From NCBI GenBank assembly GCA_949126835.1, contig OX421497.1, positions 29,392,742 to 29,456,741 of the forward strand: 64,000 bases of DNA. Reading direction: 5' to 3'. Positions within the stretch are counted from its first letter, which is position 1; each line of letters begins with the position of its first letter. The stretch comes from Anisus vortex (taxonomy: Eukaryota > Mollusca > Gastropoda > Planorbidae). Under the pieces are notes generated by a model. It was given only the letters and a program-made list of their open reading frames with translations, ran no database searches and was not told the DNA's origin. This document shows, piece by piece, positions 12,125 to 24,269 of the stretch. The position numbers were made by a program, and so were the translations under genes.

Positions 12125-12844
12125 TGTAAGGACATTGTTATTTTTTAATATAAACATTTCATAACCCCAAATTTCTATTATTTACATTAGCAACAGATCC
12201 CCCCCCAACCATTTGACCTTCCCAGTAGAGCCCAATACTGTGTTAAAAAATAGAACCAGACTTCCAGACTAAGCATGCATTTATGGCCTGCTCTTGGGCC
12301 TTGAAAGGGGGATAACCAGATACGTGCTTTTGTTAATCATTCTCCAATTCATCTTTGCGGCTATGTTTTTCAAATTGCTCGTCTCCCCTTGAGAATCCAC
12401 GTCTAAGGAAATTTCATGGTTAATTTCTTCTGACGAAATTTTGTTAATGTGGTTAGATTCGATTTGTTATCAGTTTTCTTCTTTTTTTTCTTTAATTCTT
12501 CCTAGATAGTGTAGGTCAACGTGACATTTCTCTGGTAGAGAAATGTCATATCGTCCTTCCATAACCAACGTAATAATATCAGGGAAGATAAATCTCAATT
12601 TTTGCTATTTCCAGATTCTCAGAATGACTTTGTGGTTTCTTCAGTGGTTTCTCATAGACTGTTCGTCTGTGGTAAAGAAAATTAACTTTTCCCTTCATCG
12701 ATGTGGGCTCCGGCACCACGGTGGTGTATTCCCATGGCGCTCACCCTCCCACTCGTTCTGGTTTGATGTTATTATTGGTGCTACTGATCCTATAAATCTG
12801 TCTGGATCTCCAGGAGATCAAACACGTCTCCATCACAATCACTT
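12125..12844. other. No recognised feature
   Basis: Mixed-composition sequence. The 120-residue plus-strand frame at 12543-12905 shows no recognisable domain and runs into the following LINE tail, so I do not call it. Confidence 0.4.
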
Positions 12845-13035
12845 TATTTTAAAAAAAAAAGTAAACGGGAGTGGCATCCGGGCAGGGAATGTGTTACCTG
12901 AATAAACTAGGAAAATAAATAACTCAACATCATTTTAAACACTAATGAAACTGCAAGGCTAGACTGAAACATTGGATACAGGTCAGACGCAAACAAATGT
13001 CTATATGGAAGGAACGTTCGTAACATTTAAGATAA
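12845..13035 (+). repeat. LINE 3'-end fragment, copy 2 (degenerate)
   Basis: GGCATCCGGGCAGGGAATG, TTACCTGAATAAACTAGGAA and AACTGCAAGGCTAGACTGAA align with the tail family at 11.2 and 25.5 kb, with more substitutions. Non-functional. Confidence 0.6.
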
Positions 13036-13380
13036 GATTACTGTTTATGCGTTTTTTTTAACAAAAACAAAACGTTTACAATAACATTTTGACACACATA
13101 AAGCTTTTTTTTTGTTTTTGTTTTGTTTTCAGCTAATGTCTTATGTTGGACATACACAACTTTTCTTTTATAATGTAATACTTTTAAAATGAACAGCACG
13201 TAATAAGAAAGAATGTTACCTTTATCCATTGTATCCATTTTTTTCCATAGCATTGTTTTATCAGTGGTTGAATAGAAATTACTTGAATTTAGCAAAAACC
13301 AAAATGTCAACATGCTATATAAACTATCTAAAAACAAACAATTGCATTATTTCTTTTTGTATACACATTTGCGTTATATG

Positions 13381-13549
13381 CAGGGGCGAATCCACGAAAG
13401 GGGCTGAGGGAATTTATAAAACTTAAAATTAATAACTTTTTTTTTCAAAATAATTTTTTAACCTGTAATAAATTCGCATTAAAATCAGATACATTTTTGT
13501 CACGCAGAAGTTCAGCCCACCCTGGAATAATTGTCTGACCTCGCCCCTG
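13381..13549 (-). mobile_element. hAT-type MITE, copy 1
   Basis: Ends CAGGGGCGAATCCACG and (inverted) CAGGGGCGAGGTCAGAC are terminal inverted repeats. Flanks GTTATATG (13373-13380) and GTTATGTG (13550-13557) are an 8-bp target duplication with one mismatch, the hAT signature. Read on the minus strand, its body (GGGTGGGCTGAACTTCTGCG, TGACAAAAATG) matches the element at 48.6 kb. 169 bp, no coding capacity. Confidence 0.85.
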
Positions 13550-13735
13550 GTTATGTGTATAAATCATTAAAAAACGTATACCTATCAGACCAAGAGGGTG
13601 ATGTAAAACTGTCTCTGTTTCGCAGAAGTCTGGTGTACGTTCAACGCTGTACTCTTTATCTGTGTGAACATAGATACATTCACCTACCATACCCACCGCC
13701 CCTGTAAGCATTCAGCTACCTGTGTTTACGTTGCC

Positions 13736-13738
<3 letters not shown>

Positions 13739-13796
<58 letters not shown>
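13739..13796. repeat. (TA)n microsatellite
   Basis: About 29 uninterrupted TA units. Open frames with alternating tyrosine and isoleucine here are artefacts. Confidence 0.97.
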
Positions 13797-13799
<3 letters not shown>

Positions 13800-14066
13800 T
13801 ATATATATCTGTGATATATAAGGCATCCTTGATTTCACATCCGACAGGTGAAATGCCAGGCCGAAAAGAAATGAAAACCGAGAAACTAATATTAAAAAAC
13901 AAAACAATATATTTTAGGATATTATGGTAATGCGATGCTTGAAGTAAAATTTTAGAAAAAAAACAATTAATTACGTAATTTAAAACTAACATAAACCTGA
14001 CACTTTTTGAACCAGTTCATTTTCGGTTACCAGTTAAAGAAAACACGAGTTAAACCCCGGTATGTG

Positions 14067-14154
14067 ACGTTTTGGCGCAGCCGTTTTGGCGCGACCGTTT
14101 TGGCGCGGGACGTTTTGGCGCGAGCCGTTTTGGCGCAGGACGTTTTGGCGCGAG
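14067..14154. repeat. CGTTTTGGCGCG short repeat cluster
   Basis: Six copies of a 12-base core CGTTTTGGCGCR, with spacer bases (GAC, CC, GGGA, AG) giving a period of 14-16 bp. It is very CpG-rich for such an AT-rich neighbourhood. No transposon ends are visible around it. It could be a small satellite, a transposon subterminal repeat or a protein-binding array. Confidence 0.85.
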
Positions 14155-14188
14155 GAAATAATTGAGAAAAACATTTTTTTTTGCACAG

Positions 14189-14320
14189 GCTTTCATGATG
14201 ATGAGAGAATTGGCAGAAGAGTTCAACCTTCGTGCTACTGAAGAAGGAAATGCACCACCGTATGTGCGGCTTATTTTTAATGGACCTTTATACAACAGCT
14301 CATCAATCGGCATTTATTAA
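14189..14320 (+). CDS. Possible terminal coding exon, unidentified
   Basis: A good acceptor (nine T then GCACAG, ending at 14188) precedes 43 open codons and TAA. The peptide reads MMMRELAEEFNLRATEEG then NAPPYVRL, an acidic-helical, protein-like composition. I do not recognise a family and see no partner exon upstream. The opposite strand is also open. It may be a remnant of a transposase or host gene, or chance. Confidence 0.2.
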   Translation, partial: AFMMMRELAEEFNLRATEEGNAPPYVRLIFNGPLYNSSSIGIY

Positions 14321-17300
14321 ATGATATCACTAAGTAATTTTTTTTTTGAAAGCCCTTAAAGCACATTAGGCTACAATATATTAAGCAAAAATATTGAAAT
14401 GGAAAAGAAGAGATGACTACAAAATACACGTGCAGGCCTACATCTGATTTCAATATGCCTCCCCCCCGTAAATAGTAACGCATATTTATGTATCTTATCG
14501 TTTAAAATTTCACTATTGTTTTAAAGATCTTTGATATTCAATAAATATATCTTATAGGCCTATTCTAACAATATTATTATGATAACGCTTGCCATTTCTA
14601 TTATTAATTTCAGCCTATAAAGACCAATCTCAGATCGGTCACCCCGATATTTATTTTTTATGCCTAAATTGAAGCCAGAATTGATTACATCATTCATACT
14701 ATTCACTTATCCATAGAAGCAATTTATAGGAATAAATCATCTATAATAATAACAAAAATTATATACGATAAAAAGGAAGTCTAAGTAACTTGAAATGTTT
14801 TTACAGGTCAGTGTTTAGGAAATACAAATTTATAGATAAGTGAAAGTGACGTTAATGCCTATTTATTTTGGCTTCAAAGATGTTACTTCCGTGCCTAATC
14901 CATTCTTTTTTATAGATCAGTGGTATAATTTGACTTTAAAACGCAGCCAAAGTGTAAAATGCGTCTTGCAAGGGCATATTGTGAGAACTGCGATGCAATC
15001 TGGGATTATTGCAAGAATAAAATGGACCATTCCTTCTTTTATTCTCGGCCGTTTGCCTTTTTTAACAATAAGAACCTTTTACCTATTAATTAATTCGTAG
15101 ATTATTCATTATCATAAAAAAAAAATACATTTCAGGATGCGGCCCTCGAGTTTATTTACAAACTACATTACGAGTTTATATTTAGGTTCAAGACACCTGT
15201 TTTAAATATTTTAAGTAACAAACTCTTATTCAATTCTAACTCAACTTTTATATAAAAAAAAAACAAATTTCAATTTAACAATATCATATGTATTAAAATG
15301 AAAAAGTTTTGCAAAGAAATAATTTGTAAACAAAAAAAAAAGGAATGATACAACTAAAAGGTCAGGTGAAGGTATCTATGGGCAGTGATCAATTTACGGC
15401 ATTCGAACAGCCAGACAGATAGATAGATATGTGTGGCCAGCTAAGAGGTTGGCCAGGTTCCAGAACCCTGTTGACCGTAAGGACTCCGTGGACATCTGTA
15501 ACAGCTGTCATTTACTTTGAGAGCTTGTGCCCTTCCCGCGCTCATGACGTCAGCAGACACAATGGACGTTTCATGACGTCACCGTCGAATGAAATCCTTA
15601 TCGCCAATGTATGACTGTGCATAAAGAATCCTAAAATAAGACAATTTTTTTTTTCCCCTTCAATTTTATTTCCGTTTCGTTTGATTACAGTCTTGTCTTT
15701 TCTCCCGTCTTTCCTTTTTCTTTCATGGCCCACCCTCCGTTCCCGGCTATCTTTTCACGTCTCTTTCTATTTCCTCTTTTTTTCAATTTATTTATCTATT
15801 GCCTTCTGTCATTTTTACGTTTAGTCTCTCTCTCCCTCTCTCTCATTTTTTTCTCACGTTCCGTTTCTCTATTCTCTACTTTTTTTCCTCGCTCATTCTC
15901 GTTTGTATCTCTTCTCCTCGTTTGATCTAATTCTACCGTTTTATTTCCTTCTTTCTCTCTAGCTTTTCTCTCTCTTGTTCCTCTTTCTCTCATTTTAACT
16001 TTTCCAGTTACTCTTTTGACCTCTTCATGTCTCATTTTCCAGTTCAACCCGTATGTTTGTCATATGCTTGTTCTTTCTCTTCGCCTTTTTGGTGTGTCTC
16101 TCTTTGATTTTCTTGCTGTCGCTCTCCAACCGCCTGTCTCTAACATCCCTTTTATCTCCAGCAAGTTCATTCAGCTGTGCTTCCTGCTTCATTATGTTTT
16201 GTTTCTCCATCAACCTCATTCGACTTACCCACATTTTCCTATTCGTCGACTCCTTTGGTTCCAAAAATTTCGTTTAAACATATTAATTAATCTAATAATT
16301 AACTAGGTAACTTTCTCTATCATATTAAAAAAAAACATCAACAAAAAACAACAGCACCCGAGAACCAACAACGAGCGCAGGAACAAACAAACAACACTAT
16401 TGAACTTTGGTGCATTGTCTAATGGATTAATTATAGTAATTGAGGTTAAATAACAACTTTTAGGGGACTATTTTCACGGCGTAATGATTTTATGGATTTT
16501 GTGCGTGAAGCGAACGACCTGTTTACTACTTGAAACATAAAGCATGCCAACTGCAAAGTGGATAATTAGCACTAATGCTGACCACGCACATTAACTTACG
16601 CTCCTGACATCTTTGGTTTTGTTTCTTTAAATGTTTGTTTGCTTGCGACGTTGCACGTTATGGCGAAATGTACGACATTAAACAGCTCTAGATTTATTTA
16701 CGACCTACATTTTAAAGAAAATATCTCTTTAAACTTGAGTAATACGGTTACGTGAATGACGTCAATGATGTCTATATTAAAAAATTAATTATTTAAAAAA
16801 AGAAACAATTGATTTGTCTGTTTTTAATAAACATTTCTTAAACGATTAAGGGCATTAAACTACCAGCAGACATGATTTATTTATATCTTAAATGCTTATT
16901 TAGCGTTTTGAAATTATTTATTACAGAAATATTTAATATAAATAAAAGTATAACCGTAATTTACAATAATGAGGGGGGAAATTCAGCTACAACAATAAAA
17001 AGAAACTTTTTTTTTCGCATCTTTTCGTTTTCTTGTCTTGAGTTTTTTCAAATAACTTTTCTCGTGTCTTGGCAACAACAACAGGTTTTGTTTGTGTGTA
17101 TCTGCATGGATTTTGTTATAGTTTTTGATGAGGCATTCGATGACAGGCGACAATATTAATATTGATTTTTTATAATATTGATAGTAGCACAAAGATTTAG
17201 CACTACAATTTCATACGTTTTAAAAGGTCAGGATTTGTAAAAAAGGTTTAAGAAAAAACACAAACAAATAATAATTACCTCATCATATCGATCTGAAACT

Positions 17301-18103
17301 TCGGACACATACGCTAAGCCCTGGCCAACAATGCTTTCAAATTTTCAATCATATCCCCAACCTAACCCCCTTCCTCACAAATACCTTTTTTTATCTTTTT
17401 TTTCTGTTCACGTTTTAGTGAGCATTTGTAAATCACCTGAACGCCCACGCCCAATATGTTTTAATCATTGAAATGTAGGCCATTTTTATCTATTTACCTA
17501 GCTTTTGTTAATATCTGTTGTTGTAGGTTTTTTTCCTCTATCTGGCAATGAGAAATGTTTACGTAAGGCTTGTGATTTTAGTGGTTAATTCATTACATGG
17601 TAAACATTCTGAATAAAACAAATAACTACCAACTAGACTAGAGTAGCTTTTCTTTGAAGAGTTGTCTTTGAAAACAGAGGGACGAAACTTTCTCGTTTCT
17701 AAATCGTTGACGTAGACTCTGTTTGATTTATTATTTTTCTTTTAAAGAAAAAAACAACAGCTTTTACCACCAGTGCTTTCCGGGCATTTCCGCTGGATAA
17801 AAATACATTGGGGAAGTTGAATGTTAAAGTACTATCGATTTACCTGGCTTCTTCTTTCCTAGTGATAAAAAACAAAAGTAACAAAAAATAAATAAAAGAA
17901 TTCAGTTTGAATAAAAAAGACAACTTAAGCTAGTTGTGGGACTTGCTTTTTATTGGCTTTGCGAAAAAGCAACAACACAAAATTAAACAAACTAAAAACA
18001 ACAAACAAAAACAAACTAAGAAAGAACTACAAAATAATGTTAAAAAATAGATCCATTTAAACAATTTAAGAAGATTAAGTCGATTAGTCAATGTTCTAAA
18101 TGT
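14321..18103. other. No gene; pyrimidine-rich tract inside
   Basis: AT-rich throughout. From 15640 to about 16260 the plus strand is strongly pyrimidine-rich (a degenerate TTTCTC pattern). This keeps several 80-96 residue frames open on both strands without any protein-like content. A run of A/C-rich sequence lies at 17935-18060. No RNA gene was recognised. Confidence 0.5.
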
Positions 18104-18252
18104 AATGGGCCGTATTGCTGCTGAGAGTTAACACCCTAGCCCCTTTTACAAGTCAATCTTTTATGACTGACTTGTAAATTACAAGTCAGTCATAAAAGAT
18201 TAACTTGTAAAAGGGGCAAGGGTGTTAACTCTCAGCAGCAATACGGCCCATT
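18104..18252. mobile_element. 149-bp near-perfect palindrome (foldback MITE)
   Basis: Two 74-base arms flank a single central A at 18178 and differ at only two positions. The outer ends read AATGGGCCGTATTGCTGCTG and its inverse; the centre is GACTTGTAAATTACAAGTC. As RNA it would fold into one long hairpin. AT dinucleotides border the GGGCCG ends, which could be a 2-bp target duplication. No coding capacity. A foldback MITE is the simplest reading; a hairpin RNA source is an alternative. Confidence 0.85.
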
Positions 18253-19284
18253 GACACTATCCTATAAAAATATTATTGTTAAGTTCGATATTCAGGTATT
18301 CTTGTGTTTAAAACAATAATTCATTGATATTTTGACCTCCTCCACCACCCCCCCGTTCTCGAGGCTCAATAAATGCCTTGCCTCTACGTTCATCTGTACA
18401 AAAGAAAAACAATTTTAAAACATTAAACTATTTGAACATAACCGTGGTGCAGGCCAATTACACGTCACGCCATAATACACAACCTTGTTACTACTCTACC
18501 GGCACTCATACGTCTCACGGCACGCAGGGGGGCTTTGTTATGGCACGCACGTAGAGCGTTCGATAAATGATGGACCTACCCTTAAAAACAATAATATATA
18601 ACAATAAAAAAAATCACTGAATAGAAAAGAAAGTGTGTGTGTGTGGGGGGGGGGGGGGGGTAATGAGAAATGGAGATAGGGTGAGGAAGATTAAAACAAG
18701 AAGTTTGTAGTCACAGTTCTGGAATATAACTATAACGAACTCGTATATCGTATTGAGACTTGGGAATATTCTTCAGTCGGAGCACCTGGATGCCTGGATG
18801 TTAACAGAGTCTTCGATTAGATAAATAGAATGTGAGTTTCAAGGCTCGGCCAGTCTAAAATCTTTTTTTTTTAACATAACATATAAAGAACATAACAAGA
18901 AACAACTACATTTTATTACCATTCAAATAACAACAGTGCATTGTTAAGAATTTATTTTGATAAGAAAACATAATGTCCTTTTACTAAACTAGACTATATT
19001 GGCTTTGCATTAGTTCCAGTAGGTTTTTACGGCTTTCGCTTCCTTTCTCTCTTAATTGTCCATAACTCAAAGTAAAGAAACATTAACGAACAAAATTGCA
19101 GAATTTGACTTTTGGAGAGCATCATCTGGTTGTATGGAGTCAGAAACATCAACAACTGGAACAATAATTATGCATACAACATACAAATGCAACTTCCGGT
19201 CAGAAGAGTGACACGACCAGGATCCGGACTGTACTCATGTATTTTAATGTGATTTTGGATCACTGGGCAGTTTTAGTCTCGCAC
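18253..19284. other. No gene; GT/G tract
   Basis: Contains a compound (GT)n then G-run at about 18632-18660. GGCACGCACGTAGAGCG near 18541-18560 resembles the hAT-like end at 54.7 kb. Otherwise unremarkable AT-rich sequence. Confidence 0.45.
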
Positions 19285-19356
19285 TTTCTCTCTCTCTCTC
19301 TCTCTCTCCCCCTATATCTCTCCCTCTCTCTCTCTCTCTCAATTTCCCTCTCTAAC

Positions 19357-19720
19357 TGTCTGTATGTCTGTATGTCTGTATGTCTGTATGTCTGTATGTC
19401 TGTATGTCTGTATGTCTGTATGTCTGTATGTCTGTATGTCTGTATGTCTGTATGTCTGTATGTCTGTATGTCTGTATGTCTGTATGTCTGTATGTCTGTA
19501 TGTCTGTATGTCTGTATGTCTGTATGTCTGTATGTCTGTATGTCTGTATGTCTGTATGTCTGTATGTCTGTATGTCTGTATGTCTGTATGTCTGTATGTC
19601 TGTATGTCTGTATGTCTGTATGTCTGTATGTCTGTATGTCTGTATGTCTGTATGTCTGTATGTCTGTATGTCTGTATGTCTGTATGTCTGTATGTCTGTA
19701 TGTCTGTATGTCTGTATGTC
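19357..19720. repeat. 8-bp satellite (TGTCTGTA)n, 45.5 copies
   Basis: 364 bp of essentially perfect 8-base units. All plus frames and several minus frames are open because 8-bp periodicity gives an 8-residue repeat without stops. Near-perfect homogeneity implies recent expansion by slippage. Confidence 0.97.
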
Positions 19721-19759
19721 TCATTCACTTCCGCTCTCTGTATCTCTCTGTAGCTCTCC

Positions 19760-22700
19760 TTTTCCTTTTTCTATCTCGCTCTCTCTGCCCGTCTCTCTCT
19801 CTCTTTCTCATTCTCTATCTCTGCCCGTCTCTCTCTCTCTTTCTCATTCTCTATCTCTGCCCGTCTCTCTCTCTCTTTCTCATTCTCTATCTCTGCCCGT
19901 CTCTCTCTCTCTTTCTCATTCTCTATCTCTGCCCGTCTCTCTCTCTTTCTCATTCTCTATCTCTGCCCGTCTCTCTCTCTCTCTCTTTCTCATTCTCTAT
20001 CTCTGCCCGTCTCTCTCTCTCTTTCTCATTCTCTATCTCTGCCCGTCTCTCTCTCTCTTTCTCATTCTCTATCTCTGCCCGTCTCTCTCTCTCTTTCTCA
20101 TTCTCTATCTCTGCCCGTCTCTCTCTCTCTCTTTCTCATTCTCTATCTCTGCCCGTCTCTCTCTCTCTCTTTCTCATTCTCTATCTCTGCCCGTCTCTCT
20201 CTCTCTTTCTCATTCTCTATCTCTGCCCGTCTCTCTCTCTCTTTCTCATTCTCTATCTCTGCCCGTCTCTCTCTTTCTTTCTCATTCTATATCTCTGCCC
20301 GTCTCTCTCTCTTTCTCATTCTCTATCTCTGCCCGTCTCTCTCTCTCTCTTTCTCATTCTCTATCTCTGCCCGTCTCTCTCTCTCTTTCTCATTCTCTCT
20401 CTCTGCCCGTCTCTCTCTCTCTCTTTCTCATTCTCTATCTCTGCCCGTCTCTCTCTCTCTTTCATTCTCTATCTCTGCCCGTCTCTCTCTCTCTTTCTCA
20501 TTCTCTATCTCTGCCCGTCTCTCTCTCTCTTTCTCATTCTCTATCTCTGCCCGTCTCTCTCTCTCTCTTTCTCATTCTCTATCTCTGCCCGCCTCTCTCT
20601 CTCTTTCTCATTCTCTATCTCTGCCCGTCTCACTCTCTCTTTCTCATTCTCTATCTCTGCCCGTCTCTCTCTCTCTTTCTCATTCTCTATCTCTGCCCGT
20701 CTCTCTCTCTCTCTTTCTCATTCTCTATCTCTGCCCGTCTCTCTCTCTCTTTCTCATTCTCTATCTCTGCCCGTCTCTCTCTCTCTTTCTCATTCTCTAT
20801 CTCTGCCCGTCTCTCTCTCTCTTTCTCATTCTCTATCTCTGCCCGTCTCTCTCTCTCTTTCTCATTCTCTATCTCTGCCCGTCTCTCTCTCTCTTTCTCA
20901 TTCTCTATCTCTGCCCCTCTCTCTCTCTCTTTCTCATTCTCTATCTCTGCCCGTCTCTCTCTCTCTTTCTCATTCTCTATCTCTGCCCGTCTCTCTCTCT
21001 CTTTCTCATTCTCTATCTCTGCCCGTCTCTCTCTCTCTTTCTCATTCTCTATCTCTGCCCATCTCTCTCTCTCTTTCTCATTCTCTATCTCTGCCCGCCT
21101 CTCTCTCTCTTTCTCATTCTCTATCTCTGCCTCTCTCTCTCTCTCTTTCTCATTCTCTATCTCTGCCCGTCTCTCTCTCTCTTTCTCATTCTCTATCTCT
21201 GCCCGTCTCTCTCTCTCTTTCTCATTCTCTATCTCTGCCCGTCTCTCTCTCTCTTTCTCATTCTCTATCTCTGCCCGTCTCTCTCTCTCTTTCTCATTCT
21301 CTATCTCTGCCCGTCTCTCTCTCTCTTTCTCATTCTCTATCTCTGCCCGTCTCTCTCTCTCTTTCTCATTCTCTATCTCTGCCCGTCTCTCTCTCTCTCT
21401 TTCTCATTCTCTCTCTCTGCCCGTCTCTCTCTCTCTTTCTCATTCTCTCTCTCTGCCCGTCTCTCTCTCTCTCTTTCTCATTCTCTATCTCTGCCCGTCT
21501 CTCTCTCTCTCTTTCTCATTCTCTATCTCTGCCCGTCTCTCTCTCTCTCTCTTTCTCATTCTCTCTCTCTGCCCGTCTCTCTCTCTCTTTTTCTCATTCT
21601 CTATCTCTGCCCGTCTCTCTCTCTCTTTCTCTCATTCTCTATCTCTGCCCGTCTCTCTCTCTCTTTCTCTCATTCTCTATCTCTGCCCGTCTCTCTCTCT
21701 CTCTTTCTCATTCTCTATCTCTGCCCGTCTCTCTCTCTCTTTCTCATTCTCTCTCTCTGCCCGTCTCTCTCTCTCTTTCTCTCATTCTCTATCTCTGCCC
21801 GTCTCTCTCTCTCTTTCTCTCATTCTCTATCTCTGCCCATCTCTCTCTCTTTCTCTCATTCTCTATCTCTGCCCGTCTCTCTCTCTCTTTCTCTCATTCT
21901 CTATCTCTGCCCGTCTCTCTCTCTCTTTCTCTCATTCTCTATCTCTGCCCGTCTCTCTCTCTCTTTCTCTCATTCTCTATCTCTGCCCGTCTCTCTCTCT
22001 CTTTCTCTCATTCTCTATCTCTGCCCGTCTCTCTCTCTCTCTTTCTCATTCTCTATCTCTGCCCGTCTCTCTCTCTCTCTTTCTCATTCTCTCTCTCTGC
22101 CCGTCTCTCTCTCTCTTTCTCTCATTCTCTATCTCTGCCCATCTCTCTCTCTCTTTCTCTCATTCTCTATCTCTGCCCGTCTCTCTCTCTCTTTCTCTCA
22201 TTCTCTATCTCTGCCCGTCTCTCTCTCTCTCTTTCTCATTCTCTATCTCTGCCCGTCTCTCTCTCTCTCTTTCTCATTCTCTCTCTCTGCCCGTCTCTCT
22301 CTCTCTTTCTCTCATTCTCTATCTCTGCCCGTCTCTCTCTCTCTTTCTCTCATTCTCTATCTCTGCCCGTCTCTCTCTCTCTTTATCTCATTCTCTATCT
22401 CTGCCCGTCTCTCTCTCTTTCTCTCATTCTCTATCTCTGCCCGTCTCTCTCTCTCTTTCTCTCATTCTCTATCTCTGCCCGTTTCTCTCTCTCTTTCTCT
22501 CATTCTCTATCTCTGCCCGTCTCTCTCTCTCTCTTTCTTATTCTCTATCTCTGCCCGTCTCTCTCTCTCTCTTTCTCATTCTCTCTCTCTGCCCGTCTCA
22601 CTCTCTCTTTCTCTCATTCTCTATCTCTGCCCGTCTCTCTCTCTCTTTCTCTCATTCTCTATCTCTGCCCGTCTCTCTCTCTTTCTCTCATTCTCTATCT

Positions 22701-23160
22701 CTGCCCGTCTCTCTCTCTCTTTCTCTCATTCTCTATCTCTGCCCGTCTCTCTCTCTCTTTCTCTCATTCTCTATCTCTGCCCGTCTCTCTCTCTCTGTCT
22801 CTCATTCTCTATCTCTGCCCGTCTCTCTCTGTCTTTCTCTCATTCTCTATCTCTGCCCGTCTCTCTCTCTCTCTTTCTCATTCTCTATCTCTGCCCGTCT
22901 CTCTCTCTCTCTTTCTCATTCTTTCTCTCTGCCCGTCTCTCTCTCTCTTTCTCATTCTCTATCTCTGCCCGTCTCTCTCTCTCTTTCTCATTCTCTATCT
23001 CTGCCCGTCTCTCTCTCTCTTTCTCATTCTCTATCTCTGCCCGTCTCTCTCTCTCTTTCTCATTCTCTATCTCTGCCCGTCTCTCTCTCTCTCTTTCTCA
23101 TTCTCTATCTCTGCCCGTCTCTCTCTCTCTCTCTCATTCTCTATCTCTGTCAAGTCTCTC
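19760..23160. repeat. 36-bp CT-rich minisatellite, about 95 copies
   Basis: About 3.4 kb of units reading CTCTGCCCGTCTCTCTCTCT followed by a CTTTCTCATTCTCTAT segment. The base period is 36 bp, with 34- and 38-bp variants from gain or loss of TC. Higher-order variants (ATTCTCTAT against ATTCTCTCT; TTTCTCTCATT) are clustered, as expected for unequal exchange. Because 36 is a multiple of 3 and the repeat lacks stops, reading frames of 1285 and 1389 codons run through it. They are low-complexity Ser/Leu repeats, not genes. Confidence 0.95.
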
Positions 23161-23300
23161 TCTGTATATCTATTTCTCTCTGTGTTCAAGTCACTGGTGT
23201 CGAAAACTTTCTCCGTGTGCTTTCTATCTGCATTTAAAGATGTCGACTTGTGGGGCCTTTGTCCCCGTTGCCTCGTCTTGACTCTACCTACCACTGTGCC

Positions 23301-23806
23301 AGTTCTAACGCTTGCACCTGTCATAGTTCTAACGCTTGCACCTGTCACCAGTTCTAACGCTTGCACCTGTCATAGTTCTAACGCTTGCACCTGTCACCAG
23401 TTCTAACGCTTGCACCTGTCATAGTTCTAACGCTTGCACCTGTCGTAGTTCTAACGCTTGCACCTGTCATAGTTCTAACGCTTGCACCTGCCATAGTTCT
23501 AACGCTTGCACCTGTCATAGTTCTAACGCTTGCACCTGTCATAGTTCTAACGCTTGCACCTGCCATAGTTCTAACGCTTGCACCTGTCATAGTTCTAACG
23601 CTTGCACCTGTCGTAGTTCTAACGCTTGCACCTGCCATAGTTCTAACGCTTGCACCTGTCATAGTTCTAACGCTTGCACCTGTCATAGTTGTAACGCTTG
23701 CACCTGTCATAGTTCTAACGCCTGCACTTGTCATAGTTCTAACGCTTGCACCTGTCATAGTTCTAACGCTTGCACCTGTAGTAGTTCTAACGCTTTCACC
23801 TGTCTT
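23301..23806. repeat. 24-bp satellite, 21 copies
   Basis: 506 bp made of 19 units of 24 bp and two of 25 bp. The core is AGTTCTAACGCTTGCACCTG plus TCAT, with TCGT and CCAT variants. Plus and minus frames stay open with 8-residue repeats such as SSNACTCH and VLTLAPVI. Only about 140 bp separate it from the CT-rich array. Confidence 0.95.
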
Positions 23807-24127
23807 AAACTATCGTCAGACTTTATCTTACTATACGCTTTTATATTTCATTATTAGCTGTTTTATACACTTTTCTGTGTGTGTGTGTGGGGGGGGGGGG
23901 GGGGGTGTTAGAAATTGAGCAATGCGACATACTCAAGTGAATTTATTCTCTCTGATCTTACATTATGTTTTTTGGGAGTTCTCTACAATTAATTGATTAA
24001 AACGAATTGTTGTTATTTCTCGCGCTAAATGCAATATTATATTAATATTAAGAGTGTTACGTGATGGATATTCGGGCGTGTAAGGAATTACCTCCACATG
24101 TAGGTAAACCAACATTAATTATTGTTT
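23807..24127. other. GT/G tract and AT-rich sequence
   Basis: A (GT)n run followed by about 17 G at 23876-23905. The rest is AT-rich with nothing recognisable. Confidence 0.6.
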
Positions 24128-24215
24128 TTTTAAACCCTTCAGAAATGTAAGGCTATGACTAAACCACAGGATACGCGTAGGGTGAAATAATAATAGAGGC
24201 GCCTTTATTATACAC
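24128..24215 (+). repeat. LINE 3'-tail remnant, copy 3
   Basis: AAATGTAAGGCTATGACTAA and CAGGATACGCGTAGGGTG align loosely with the LINE tail at 12.9 and 25.7 kb. Old and short. Confidence 0.4.
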
Positions 24216-24269
24216 AATAAAAGAAGAAATCAATTTTTTTTTTAGTTTATTTGCAATTTAAATATAAAA

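Noticed and set aside
12543..12905. 120-residue plus-strand frame
   Set aside because: No domain or exon signals, and its end runs into a LINE tail. Treated as chance.
15725..16306. Overlapping 66-96 residue frames on both strands
   Set aside because: They arise from a pyrimidine-rich tract that lacks stops; the composition is Ser/Leu/Phe or Arg/Glu/Lys only.
19237..23406. 1389- and 1285-codon open frames
   Set aside because: They are read-throughs of stop-free 8-, 36- and 24-bp tandem repeats; the residues only mirror the repeat units.
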